64,000 nucleotides of DNA from Pelobates cultripes (taxonomy: Eukaryota > Chordata > Amphibia > Anura > Pelobatidae). Location: the NCBI GenBank assembly GCA_933207985.1, contig OW240915.1, positions 111,678,069 to 111,742,068 on the forward strand, given 5' to 3'. Positions 36,957 to 48,444 of the stretch are shown one piece after another. The position numbers were made by a program, and so were the translations under genes. Numbering within the stretch: position 1 is the first letter of the stretch; every line of letters starts with the position of its first letter. The notes beneath the pieces were generated by a model. That model was given only the letters and a program-made list of their open reading frames with translations, ran no database searches and had not been told where the DNA came from.

Positions 36957-37352
36957 AATGTGTGTGTTTGTTTGTGTATGTGTCTTTGTATGTATGTCTT
37001 GTGTGTGTCTGTATGTATGTGTGTGTATGTATGTGTGTCTTATGTATGTGTCTTTGTATGTGTCTTGTGTGTGTGTGTGTGTGTGTCTGTCTGTATATAT
37101 GTGTGTATGTATGTGTGTCTTTGTATGTATGTGTTGTGTGTATGTGTCTTTGTATGTATGTGTGTCGTATGTATGTGTGTCTTGTGTCTGTTTGTATGTG
37201 TGTATGTGTCTTTTTATGTATGTCTTATGTGTGTGTCTGTATGCATGTCTGTGTGTGTCTGTATGTATGTGTGCCTGTCTGTATGTGTGTCTTGTGTGTG
37301 TGTGTCTGTTTGTGTGTCTTGTCTGTATATATGTATGTGTGCCTGTCTGTTA
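36957..37352. repeat. TG/TATG minisatellite inside the hAT element
   Basis: Degenerate units built on TGTGTGTCTGTATGTATG. All three plus-strand frames remain open and encode Cys/Val/Tyr repeats, which are artefacts. Its place inside a mobile element parallels the satellite inside the element at 53001. Confidence 0.92.
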
Positions 37353-37503
37353 TAGTGGGCTATAGTAGGCAATAGTAAGTGGAATACCTAGCTCAGCCTT
37401 CCTACTGGGCATTGCTGTAAGGAAGGTTAAAAAAAAATTTAAAAAAGGGAAAGAAAAGGTGGGAGGGGAATTGAGGAGGGAGAGGAGGGGAGCTGACGCA
37501 CAG

Positions 37504-37641
37504 ATGAGAAATCATATTATGCGCAAACAGAGAAGTCGTCTGACTATCACCGAAAGAGGAGACCTTTGTTTGTTCCTTACGAAAATCGAACCAGATATCA
37601 AATATTTCGTCTTGCAGCATCAACCTCAAGGATCTCATTAA
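37504..37641 (+). pseudogene. hAT transposase C-terminal remnant
   Basis: The frame ends GDLCLFLTKIEPDIKYFVLQ followed by a short basic tail and a TAA stop at 37639-37641. The spacing of DL-x-L and EPDI next to the stop matches the C-terminus of hAT transposases related to the ZBED5/FAM200 group, as I know the family. About 45 residues remain and the catalytic core is gone. Its position, about 250 bp from the right terminus, is where the end of an autonomous hAT gene would be. Confidence 0.7.
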
Positions 37642-37897
37642 TCACTAGTAAAGGTAATTTCAATTTACTTTATTGTTTTCTCATTAAACTTTCTAAAGTT
37701 AAAAACATTATAAACATGCATTAAGTAGAAATAAAAAGATAAATGTATGTACATTTATTTTTTTTAAAAACGCCCTCCTTTCTAAAAAATATTCTGCACT
37801 TGCGCGAAAACTAGTGGGCGGTAAGGAAATATTTTCAACCAAAAAGATGCATTAGTGGGCGGTAGGTAGAAAAAGGTTGACTACCACTGATCTAAAT

Positions 37898-38869
37898 GAT
37901 AAACCACATAGACCGCAGTGTTGCATATGCATTAAAGGTGGAGCATAAAAACAGTCTTATGGAAGATAAGTAACTTTTTATTATAATGAAGCTGGATATT
38001 AATTACACCTATATGAAATGTAGTCTTCACAATGTAATCCTTGGTTTGAAACAGGTGAGTTGCTAATTAAGAACTAATATTTGTTTAATACATGTGATTA
38101 TACAATGTTAACAAGCTATTCATATAATGTTGTTTCGGATTCATAATCATTATTGGAAAATATAACTGACTAATACATTTATCAAGTATGAAAAAAAACA
38201 GCTAATTGGGAATTATCTGATATTGAAAATTAAGACTATTAGCATTAGTACAATTACATAGATAGCATTAAAATGTTATTCAATTTTCTAGTCTCTTTCA
38301 CTCAAGTGAACATTACTTTGGTAAGTCTTATCAGTGATATTTATATGACATTTCAAGATAACAAACTAATTTTCATTTGAATGCTTTTTGCTGTGTCTGG
38401 TGCAGAATTAAAACTGTTGCAGAAGTGCCTAAGAGTGTGTCAGTATTGGGAGCAGGTCCAGACAAAGCTAAAGGTATTTGTTAGACAATTCAGCCTAATG
38501 CATAGGCTTTTTAAAAGGCGCCACTGACAACTTTTACCTACTATTTCTCCTACGCCAGCATTATTGCATATGTTAGTGACCTTCGAGCTTGAGAGCGATA
38601 TGTATTACTCCACCATGTGTCTCATAAATCTTGTTCAACTATTGTTTCTAAATTAAAATGTTCTATGTCTAATTTAAAAAGAGGGGTATTGTGGAAATGC
38701 AGTTTATTTTAAACTACTCTATGTATCTGTTAATGGTTCCTTTACATAAATAAAAGGATTGTAATAAAAGAGCAAGGGATCTGTAGCATTGTGCTTGTTA
38801 TTAAATGAGTAGAGTTTCCATCTTCTTGCTTAACTTACAAGATGAGTTGCAGCATTTCCAGGTTTGTAT

Positions 38870-38916
<47 letters not shown>

Positions 38917-39635
38917 GAGATTCACCATAGAACATTGGTATTGATGAGTTTATCTTTTCAGGTGCAAGGTGTAACATAGTTTCAAGACATTTATAGGACA
39001 AAGGTGCAATGGAAGGTTGAAGGGTAATTCATCTAATGGAGGACCTATGCTTTCTGGTGGGACATACCTAGACACGTCATGACAAGAAGGGTAGAGATAA
39101 CATTTGTATTATAGATATGCATTTATAACATATGTATTTCATGCAACATCATATACATATATGGTTTACCTAGACAGACAGATGAAACTACAGAGACCAG
39201 TTAATTATTGTTTTGGTTTTGCTTTGTATGGTTTGTGTGGAATCCACAGAATCAATCACAGTGGAATATTAGGAAAGAAAATTATTCAGAGCTGACTTTA
39301 GGTTAGAAAAATAAATACATCACTATTTATGTGTATACATGTTAGATGTTTGGGGTAGGGAAATAGGTTTTTGAGTAGTGTGCCATTTTTAACACCCCCC
39401 CCCTCTTCTGTTACAGGCATCTGTTTCTGTCATCTTACATGCCCAGGTGCTTTTAAGACACCCCCTGACCTCCTTTTGAAATTACTTTCCATTGGTCCAT
39501 TAAAATATTCACTTCATAGGTACACGGCTTATAGGTATACCATTAGATGGTTATAGCACACCACTGGCCAATAAGATTTGGTTTCCATTTACCTCATGTT
39601 GCTTAAATTGATCAAAATTTTAATCAACCCCTTAA
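37898..39635. other. Non-coding sequence with an AT microsatellite
   Basis: AT-rich. A (TA)n microsatellite of about 40 bases lies at 38872-38913. A C run followed by CTCTTCTG is at 39400-39410. No gene recognised. Confidence 0.55.
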
Positions 39636-40011
39636 TTAACCCCTTAAAGACGGCAGGCGTTCTATGCCATCTTTTTTGGGGCGGTCCTAAACGCAGGCGT
39701 GCGGCATAGAACGTCCCCGCCATCCTTCATACTTACCGGGTCCCCGCCGATCCCACGGCGGCAGTGGCAATAATGGGGTCTGCCTGCGATCCTCGCAATC
39801 ACATGGCCGGAATAGCCAGCTTATGCAGTGCCTGCAGGTTCACTCATGCCTGTGAAAAAGTTTTTAAAAGTTAAAAAAGTTACAAAACAGTTTTTTATAT
39901 ACACATACACATACATACATCATTAATGAAAGTGTATTTTAATATTAATATATATATATATATATATTATATATTACTATTAAAATACACTTAGAATGAC
40001 GTTAATTATAC

Positions 40012-40046
<35 letters not shown>

Positions 40047-40245
40047 ATTAGAATGATATATATATATATAAAATAAAAATAATAAATAAATTGAAAAAAT
40101 AAAATAAAAATATAAAAATAAATTGAAAAAAATGACATACCAGTTTTAATTTGTTCTAACTGTATTTTGATATTAACATACATATATTACATTCAAAATA
40201 CATTTAGAATGATGTTATAGATACATATATCTATATATATCAATA

Positions 40246-40293
<48 letters not shown>

Positions 40294-40508
40294 TATTTAA
40301 ATTCTACAAATATATTTATATCATATTTTTACATAATTAAGTCATTTTATTAATTACAATCTGAGGGACCTGCCCGACAACCCAGGCAGAAAGTCCAGAG
40401 AATTTGGCTTGCAAGCCCTATATGTAACCCTGTAACTTTCCAGGGCACCATAAAACCTGTACATGGGGTACTGTTTTACTCGGGAGACTTCATTGAATAC
40501 AAATATTA
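39636..40508 (-). repeat. CCCCTTAA-type long interspersed repeat, left part
   Basis: Begins TTAACCCCTTAAAGACGGCA and has a GC-rich end segment, then AT and GT microsatellites (GT run 40012-40038; AT run about 40249-40287), then 40360-40505. The last part, in reverse complement, matches 42205-42260 and 46312-46360 (GAATATAACAGTACCCCC-type sequence). The Tc1 element at 40509 interrupts it. The class is not identified. Confidence 0.55.
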
Positions 40509-42070
40509 CACCCCTTCCAAATTATTATGCAAATTATATTTTTCTCATTTACCTAAATAATTGATGTAAATAACAGTCAGCATAATTCTCATGTTATCAA
40601 CTATTAAGAGTACAATTCAAATTTTATTGAGCAAACCTCCTAATGATAACAGTATTTTTTTTTAAACATAAAAAACTTACAATGCACTGTTCTAAATTAT
40701 TACGCACAGTAAGTTTCAAAACACTTTATAGGTTGTAAAGAACTGAAAATTATCATTTGTTGTGTTTGCAGCATATTTACTGAAATCAAATGCTATTTCA
40801 ATCAAACTTATAACAACATTTTAACTTTTTAAACATTTTAACAGGTCACGTTACATTTTAACATAGGACCCCTTATTTGATAGCAGCTTTACAAGTCTTG
40901 CATCCATTAAACTTATGTGTTTTTGGACAGTTTCTGCTTGAATTTGTTTGCAAGATGTCAGAATAGTCTCCAAGAGCTGCTGTTTGGATGTGAACTGCCT
41001 CCCACCCTCATAGATCTTTTGCTTGAGGATGCTCCAAAGGTTCTCAATAGGATTGAGGTCAGGGGAGGATGGAGGCCACACCATGACTTTCTCTCCTTTT
41101 ATCCCCATAGCAGCCATTGATGCAGAGGTATTCTTTGCAGCATGAGATGGTGCATTGACATGCATGAAGATGATTTTATTATGGAAAGCATAGTTCTTCC
41201 TTCTGTACCAGGGAAGAAAGTGGTCAGTCAGAAACTCCACATACTTTGCAGAGGTCATGTTTACACCTTTGGGGACCCTAAAGGGGCTGACCAGCTCTCT
41301 TCCCATGATTCCGGTCCAAAACATGACTCCACCACCGCCTTGCTGATGTCGCAGCCTTGTTGGAACAGGGTGGCTGTCCACCAACCATCCACTACTCCAT
41401 CCATCTAGACCATCCAGGGTTGCACGGCACTCATCAGTGAACAGGGCTGTTTGAAAATTATTCTTCATGTATTTTTCTGCCCAATGCAGCCGTTTCTGCT
41501 TGTGAGCATTGGTTAGTGGTGGCCGAATAGATTTATGCACAGTTGCAAGACTCTGGAGGACTCTACACCTTGATGTCAGTGGGACTCCAGAGGCACCAGC
41601 AGCTTCAAATATCTGTTTGCTGCTATGTAATGGTATTTTAGCAGCTGCTCTCTTGATCCAATGCATGGATCTTGCAGAAATCTTCCTCAATGTGCCTTTA
41701 TCTGCTCTGAATCAGCCACAAATCTCTTAATAGTGCGATGATCACGCTTAAGTTTTCATGAAATATCTAATGTTTTCATACCTCGTTCAGGGCATTGAAC
41801 TATTTCACTCTTTTTGTCGGCAGAGAGATACTTTTTCTTTGCCATATTGCATGATAATGGTGCTCTGCTTAATAATGTGGAACAACCTCCTTTTAGTTTT
41901 TTCTTAAATTGGGCTCGCCTGGCAATTTAATTATCACAGGTGTCCGAGATTGTTTTCAGTGATCAAAAAAGCCCTGAGACACAATGCCATCCATGAGTTA
42001 AAATGAAAAACAAAATATTTAATCTTTGTGACACTTAAATAGAATTTGCATAATAATTTGGAACAGGGTG
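40509..42070 (-). mobile_element. Tc1/mariner transposon, 1562 bp
   Basis: Bounded by TA duplications (40507-40508 and 42071-42072). Terminal inverted repeats: CACCCCTTCCAAATTATTAT at the left against CACCCTGTTCCAAATTATTA at the right, continuing into TGCAAAT. The transposase lies on the minus strand and is broken. It inserted into the CCCCTTAA-type repeat, of which parts remain on both sides. Confidence 0.95.
40851..41845 (-). pseudogene. Tc1/mariner transposase, inactive
   Basis: Cut-and-paste transposase on the minus strand. The start ATG is at 41845 (MAKKKYLSADKKSEIVQ). An in-frame stop lies 29 codons later, and a frameshift near 41690 leads into an open segment of about 279 residues down to the stop at 40851. 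That segment has the first catalytic Asp (FTDECRATLDG), the glycine-rich GGGGVMFW block and the terminal Glu (PDLNPIENLW). The second catalytic Asp is replaced: the motif reads HVNAPSH where the family has D before N. I count 37 residues from that position to the Glu, which matches the DD37E group better than classical DD34E. The stop, the frameshift and the lost Asp each make it inactive. Confidence 0.93.
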
Positions 42071-42072
42071 TA

Positions 42073-42500
42073 GTGTTTAAAAACCGTAAAACATATCACA
42101 ACGATGATATTGTCAGTAAAAATTCAGTTTTTTGCATTTTTCACACACACACTGTACTTTCACTGATGATATAATTGTTGTGATATGTTTTACTATTTTG
42201 CAAAGTCTCCCGAATATAACAGTACCCCCCATGTACAGGTTTTATGGTGTTTTCAGAAGTTACTGAGTCAAATATAAGGCTTGGATTTCCTTTTATTCGC
42301 ATTGAAATTTGCCAGATTGGTTATGTTGCCTTTGAGACCTTATGGTAGCCCAAGAATGAGAATTACCTCCATGATGGCATACCATTTGCAAAAGTAGACA
42401 ACCCAAGGTATTGCAAATGGGGTATGTCCAGTCTTTTTTAGTAGCCACTTAGTCGCAAACACTGGCCAAAATTAGAGTTCAATTTAGGTTTTTGCATTTT
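42073..42500 (+). repeat. CCCCTTAA-type long interspersed repeat, right part
   Basis: 42205-42480 aligns well with 46312-46590: both contain CATTGAAATTTGCCAGATT, ATTTGCAAAAGTAGA and AATGGGGTATGTCCA in the same order. The orientation is opposite to the piece left of the Tc1 element, so the host repeat itself was palindromic or two copies met here. Confidence 0.7.
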
Positions 42501-42526
42501 TCACACAACAAATCTGAAATATATAT

Positions 42527-42745
42527 AATGAAAAGTAGTGATGGTAGCACTCACGGTCTTCGGTTAAAAATATTAAAACATAAGGTCTAGGATCAACGTT
42601 TCAGTCCTCTCTTAGGACTTTCATCAGGATCAAAAGTCCTAAGAGAGGACTGAAAAGTTGATCCTAGACCTTATGTTTTAATTCTTGTTGAATAAAGAAG
42701 ATTTTTAACCGAAGATCGTGAGTGCTACCATCACTACTTTTCATT
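42527..42745. repeat. Long hairpin (foldback) element
   Basis: Left arm 42527-42621 pairs with right arm 42633-42745 around an 11-base loop. The ends AATGAAAAGTAGTG and CACTACTTTTCATT are exact complements, and CTCTCTTAGGACTTT pairs with AAAGTCCTAAGAGAG at the centre. The right arm has an insertion of about 20 bases (near TTCTTGTTGAATAAAG). It has no coding capacity and is probably a foldback MITE. Confidence 0.9.
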
Positions 42746-42867
42746 GGATATTTAAAGTCCCAGGTTAAGCACCAGGCAAGTATACTTTATTATTATAGCC
42801 TGAGTGCAAGGATTCTTCATTATTTTGTATATATGTGTGTATATATATATATATATGTATATGTATG

Positions 42868-42900
<33 letters not shown>

Positions 42901-42907
42901 GTGTATG

Positions 42908-42946
<39 letters not shown>

Positions 42947-43549
42947 AACGTATTTTATCTTCGCCTATTTTTCTGCATCCTGGATTTATATATGGTGTAA
43001 GACGAAGGGACAAAGAATAAACTAGACCCACTTCCTGCATCCACTGGGTCCTCCAATTTAAGCTTCTAGTCTGAGCCAGCTTTGTTAAGTGGCTCAGAAT
43101 TATGTGAGTTGGACCAGCAAGCACTTATACACTTTTATATGTTTACTGTATAACGCTATGGTCTTCTCTTTTTATTGTTATTTATAGATTCCACACAGTT
43201 TTCTACAATTGTGGTATTTATACATATTGTGTGCTCTCACCTTTTTAATATATTGTATTCACTGTAGTTGTGTGTGCTTTTCAAATGATTCACACAGGTG
43301 ATTGAGCACTTCACTTTTATCACATTCTCATTTCTGTATTTTTTTTATTGTGTGTATATATATATATAAACACACACAATACTTTTGGGGCTTTATGGAT
43401 TTATTTCAAGGGCTGCTTTTTATCCCCAGTCCGGCAGTGTATGACCCTTGAGATGTTGAGGCCCAGGGGTCCAGTGCGAGATAGCTATACTTATCTGAGT
43501 GCTGTGCCATCTTCTTTCTTCAGCGTCTGCACTTCATCCGCTAGGAATT
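42746..43549. other. Non-coding sequence with (TA/TG) microsatellite
   Basis: 42826-42945 is a long imperfect TATATG/TATA tract that is open in several frames by composition only. A shorter tract lies at 43354-43378. No gene is seen. Confidence 0.6.
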
Positions 43550-43597
43550 ACATCAGTGTTGTACTCTTGTGCATGTGCAGGAGTACAACACTGATGT
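43550..43597. repeat. 17-bp inverted repeat
   Basis: Arms ACATCAGTGTTGTACTC (43550-43566) and its exact complement (43581-43597) flank a 14-base loop. Tandem GGAAGATCCTG-like words follow at 43602-43637. Confidence 0.88.
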
Positions 43598-43639
43598 CTT
43601 GGGAAGATCCTGGAAGATCCTGTGAGGATCCTGTGAGAT

Positions 43640-44115
43640 CATGACTAAGTATCATGATCTGCAAAAAGTAGCTTGAATTACATTACATTTGCTAGAGGTG
43701 GCTGTGGAAACCGACAATGCATGATGGCGAAAGCTCCTCTTTATGTCAAGTTTTGTCAACCTTGACATAGTAAAACACAATAGTCTTATAATATATATAT
43801 ATATATAATATCTTTTTATTGTGTAGAAATTCCAATGAAATGCCAATGCAGTTATTATCAGTATTTCATAAAGATTCTTTATCAAAATGTTTGGTGACAG
43901 AGGACTCATTCCTGTCTTATTGTCATTATTACCAATTGGCAAACTCCCTTGGAGTCACCTCCGGGTTTCGCTGATTGGGCTCCGCCTATGCGTCTGATGT
44001 CACACACTACTGCATAAAAGGGAAGCCACCAAAATTACTCAGTCAATTTGTACAAATTGTTACCAAGTGCCGTCTGAGCTCCCTGTGATATCTACGAGTG
44101 TACTGAACCTCTGAA
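43640..44115. other. Non-coding sequence, possible element leader
   Basis: 43780-43808 is a TA run. 43950-44060 is GC-richer and includes a TATA-like CATAAAAGGG at 44013-44022, about 95 bases upstream of the 72-bp array. This could be a promoter of an unrecognised retroelement whose leader is the array, but no coding region follows. Confidence 0.3.
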
Positions 44116-44612
44116 CTTCCAAATCGACTTTGCTGAACTCTATACTCACTGGACATGGAACGGACGCTAACTATTCTTATCTCTGATCTTCCAAATCGAC
44201 TTTGCTGAACTCTATACTCCCTGGACACCAAACGGACTCTGACTGTTCTTATCTCTGATCTTCCAAACCGACTTTGCTTAACTCTATACTCACTGGACAT
44301 GGAACGGACGCTAACTATTCTTATCTCTGATCTTCCAAATCGACTTTGCTGAACTCTATACTCCCTGGACACCAAACGGACTCTGATTGTTCTTATCTCT
44401 GATCTTCCAAACCGACTTTGCTTAACTCTATACTCACTGGACATGGAACGGACGCTAACTATTCTTATCTCTGATCTTCCAAATCGACTTTGCTGAACTC
44501 TATACTCCCTGGACACCAAACGGACTCTGATTGTTCTTATCTCTGATCTTCCAAACCGACTTTGCTGAACTCTATACTCACTGGACAAGGAACGGACTCT
44601 GGCTATTCTTCT
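44116..44612. repeat. 72-bp minisatellite with 144-bp higher-order period
   Basis: Seven units of exactly 72 bases start at 44116, 44188, 44260, 44332, 44404, 44476 and 44548, each beginning CTTCCAAA. From the first unit they largely alternate between two types, one with ACTCACTGGACATGGAACGG and one with ACTCCCTGGACACCAAACGG. Because 72 is a multiple of three and lacks stops in one minus-strand frame, a 181-codon frame runs through the array (repeat SEYRVQQSRFGRSEIR). This is more easily explained by the repeat than by a gene. Confidence 0.95.
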
Positions 44613-45976
44613 ACCTCCTCCAACAAGTTATTTGATTATTGTACTACAAGGAATATGTTACTTTCTCTTAAAACTTCAATAACCTCCATCCAAAGGGAGA
44701 TCTCAGCCATTAATTAAGTTCACTGTGTTTCCATATAAACCTGCATTTTATTTGTACCCTGAATTCATCCTGCACAACGCCTGCATTAATTAGCGTGCTT
44801 AAACACTGCATTTATTCCAAATAAGGATCTCTATTACTACCTCTGCTTTAACCTTTTTAATTGAATTGCTGTTGGAAGCTGTTCTAGTCTCTCAAGACCT
44901 AATCAAGTAAGCAACATTTTGTCCCCCTTAAAGTGACGGTATATTTTAATTTTAAATCTGCAATTGAGTTCCAATTAACTTTATTTTATTGAGTATTACA
45001 CTTATGCAAGGTTTTACCAATTCTAATCTGGTGGTTCATGCATGACAAATTACTAATGCCATGGACAGATATTAATTTGAGCAAGAACACACATTACTTT
45101 AAAATCTGTTATATCCATTAAAATATTTGGCTTAACATTATTCCCTTCAGTAGACAGTTGTCCATAAATGCCACTTACTGGCTTCTAAAGGGCATACACA
45201 ATGAAACAGACACAAATAGACAACAGTTAATTGTAATGTCTGCTGGTAAGAAATAATTGAGTAAGTATGCACTTCATAAAATAGTCATATCATAATAGAT
45301 TGGTTTAATTGAAGTTGGGTATTGAATGCTCCCGGTATGTAATACTGCATGAATTATTGAATATATGATTGTGGAAATTTATCAAGGACACAGATATATT
45401 GTAAAGCATATTGCATAATGGATTACTGATTACTACATTTGATTAATAGAATAAACCAACATTTAATCATTCTCCTTCAAGTTCACTTGTTATGTAGCAG
45501 CTGCTGGTAGAATGCTTAGAATTGACTTTCTTTTTTGGCCACTCCCAATCAACCACCAAAATAAATACTACAACAACCACACTAAAGGGACACTCCAGGC
45601 AGCTAAACAAGTTAAGCTTAAATTAAAGCTAATACGCTCAAAATGCCTGTGATGAGTTTCTTTTCTTTCAATTCTATGTAGTTTTTCTGCAGTGCTGTAA
45701 AATGTTTTGCTGTTTTCAGCAGTGTAACCCAGCCTCCTTAGCCACTCCTCTCCCACGTTTCAACATGTTCCTGATTTCTCTGAAAGAAATGTACCTTTGC
45801 AGCCCATGAAAATAGAGGCATGTCTTCTGTAGTGTAAGAAAATACTCATAACACTGCACCATAGAGACAAGGCTAGAGCCCATATATGCTCCCCTCCCTC
45901 TGTGTAATGCAAGTAATAGATTTTCCTCCAGCCCCTGTCAGAAAATCAGAAATGTGTTGATTGTCTCTTAAATCCT
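44613..45976. other. Non-coding sequence
   Basis: No gene supported. From 45586, AGGGACACTCCAGGCAGC resembles a Kolobok-like left end after CTAA, and this unit may run to about 45975. Its right terminus is not clear. Confidence 0.45.
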
Positions 45977-47120
45977 TTAACCCCTTAAGGACAAAGGCAA
46001 TTGTACAAGTTCTGAAAAAAAATAATAATCAAAACAGAACCTAGAATTTGAGCTACATGTCTGTTCAACCATAATTTACCTCTTTCATATTAAATTCACA
46101 CACACTTATTATATATTATTTTGTTCCCGAGAAATTGGGCTCTAATTTCATATAAAAAATGTATATATAAAACATAATTTAATCGGAATAAAAGATTGAG
46201 AAAATAAGAAATGTAGTTATTTGTCAAGTTCTGCATTGCATTTTAACTGTGAATGTCATAATACTGTTAGCTTTTACTAATTTACTAAATTATACATGTT
46301 TGCATTCAGCAATGTCTCACGAATATAACAGTACCCCCATGTACATGGTTTTTTAGGTTTTGGAAAGTTACATGGTCAAATATAGCTTTTTCCCCTTTTC
46401 AGTTTTTACACATTGAAATTTGCCAGATTCTTTTGCTGGTCCTATGTTGCTTTTGAGACCATATGGCAGCCCAGAAATGAAAATTAACCCCAGCATGATA
46501 TACTATTTGCAAAAGTAGAGAACCCAGGGTGTTCAAAATGGGGTATGTCCATTCTTTTTTAATAGCCACTTAGTCACAGAAAAACTGCCCTTTCAATGAT
46601 GATTGTTTTACTGATGTAAAATACTTATACGTTATATATATAACTTTCTATTTTTATTTTAGAAAATATAAAATAACAGTGAAATTATATATGTGTACAC
46701 ATATATATATTAGTGAAATGCTTTAATTATTGTATAATATATTATACATAAATAATATACGTATAATAGATTATTTAAGTGATACAATTATTGGTTTTAA
46801 ATCTTTTTTTTTTTCGTTTGGGGGACTGCCTAACAGCCAAAACAATCCCCCTGCAGGTAGTTCAGCAGACTGCCATTCCAGCCTTGTGATAGCAATGTTT
46901 TTGTGATCACATGGCCCAAAAGGGCCAGATTAGATGCAAGGAAGACTGCCTGGCTTGTTAGTCAGTCGTTCCCAATCTGGATCACTGTGGATCGCAGTTG
47001 AAGGTAAGTATGTAGCGGCTGGGGGGCTCCCAATCAGTAGGGCATGCCATGCTGCCCCAACAGCATTTAAGCACACGTTTCTCAGTGTGTCATGTTACGC
47101 CCTAATGGCGCTAACTCCAT
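45977..47120 (+). repeat. CCCCTTAA-type long interspersed repeat, second copy
   Basis: Begins TTTAACCCCTTAAGGACAAA. The part at 46312-46590 matches 42205-42480. The GC-richer end at 46840-47060 (GTGATCACATGGCCCAAAAG and GGTAAGTATGTAGC) is related, in reverse complement, to 39700-39830 of the first copy. No protein-coding region is seen, so this looks non-autonomous. Confidence 0.65.
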
Positions 47121-48444
47121 AATCCTGTTTTTTTCTGTTTTAGTTTTTTTTTTTTAGTTATATTCCAGTTATGGATATATGGACATGGATATATTTACAA
47201 AACCCATTGTACAGAGAAAAATCATTTATTATTGCCATTTTACTTGTCACTATTTGCTATTAGCTCACTAGCACTCCAGTCACAGTTTTTTTAGTGGAAC
47301 TATTAGAAGTGAGCACTTGCGCTCATGAAAACAGATGAAGTTCCATGACAACAATCTGAGAAAAAGCATGTTATTTTTTAACAAACTTGTATAGAGTAAT
47401 CTTTCCAAGTGTGCACATGCCGTACAAGTACATGGATGGTCAGGAAGCAAGTATTTGCTTTTTACTATGATGTATCTCCTTGAGTGGGTGGACTTAGAGC
47501 AATAGCAAATATTCGAATTACTGAAGTTTCAGTGATTCAAAATGTGGTGACACAGGCTGGGTTCTGATGGTATTGATGTTACAGCAAGAGATTTTAGAGC
47601 CATATTAAATTGCCTATCTTGATGAAAAACATCAATGGTTGATATTCAGAGTTTTACGAAGAGTACATAGCATTCTAATGAATGCGTGATATCCTACATG
47701 AACAAACATGTCAGCCATCATAATTGCTGTATCACAAGTAACTCTTTCTCATAAAGAGGTCTCATGAATATAGAAGTCTAGGCTCTATATTCACTTTAAA
47801 ATGCTGTATTGTAATTATGGTAAAATGCCTGAATTCAACTGGCAAGAAACATACTTCAGAAAATTAAATCTACAGATTTTATTTGTATCTATTAGATGTG
47901 TTAGAACTTGTTAATGAACCACAGAAAACAATGCACATGCTCTGTCCTGTCTAAACTGATTCCAGAAACAAGTCATAGTATGGAGCTGGAGAGAAAATCA
48001 TATTGCAGAGTTTCAGCTTTTTATTAAGCCCTTAAGGTGTCCATTAGACACGAGGGTTCTCGTTAACACAGCACAACATGAAGTTTCACAGGCTTCACAA
48101 TGCCCTATGCAAGTGTGTTTATTAAATATTATAGAGGAGATGCCCTTCGAAAAGAAATTAGCATCCATATTCAAATAAAGGTATTTTCATCGTTGGCTGC
48201 ATTTTCGTGGTTGTCAAGACACCAGCTGTTGTATTGGTTTCTATCGTAGTGAAACAAAATGAGTCGAGAATCATAGCTACATGATCTAATGAAATAGCAT
48301 ATAAAGATATTTGGTGATATTAGAGAGTAGGCCTCCTACATTCCACTCAGAATAACCTTAATGTGTTTATTTTTGCATGAATTACTTTATTACCAGTACG
48401 TTCTTAAATTGAAAGATTATGCTGCCAAAGGAGATATTTTTATA
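47121..48444. other. Non-coding sequence
   Basis: No gene or repeat family recognised apart from a T run at about 47140-47155. Confidence 0.5.

Larger units (their letters stand above)
36533..37889 (+). mobile_element. hAT deletion derivative, 1357 bp
   Basis: A hAT element with an exact 8-bp target duplication, ATCTAAAT, at 36525-36532 and 37890-37897. The terminal inverted repeats are long: the left runs CATGGGTCATCAACCTGG, the right (reverse complement) runs CAGTGGTAGTCAACCTTTTT, and both continue into CCTACCGCCCACTA. Inside are a GC-rich left arm, a TG-rich satellite (36957-37352) and a short in-frame remnant of the transposase C-terminus just before the right end. The arrangement suggests an autonomous element that lost most of its gene. 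Confidence 0.94.

Noticed and set aside
36958..37375. Three overlapping Cys/Val/Tyr-rich frames
   Set aside because: Satellite inside a hAT element. All three frames are open, so none is evidence of a gene.
44043..44588. A 181-codon frame with a 24-residue peptide repeat
   Set aside because: The unit is 72 bases, so any stop-free frame in one unit stays open through all. No start context, no flanking coding sequence, and only the array supports it.
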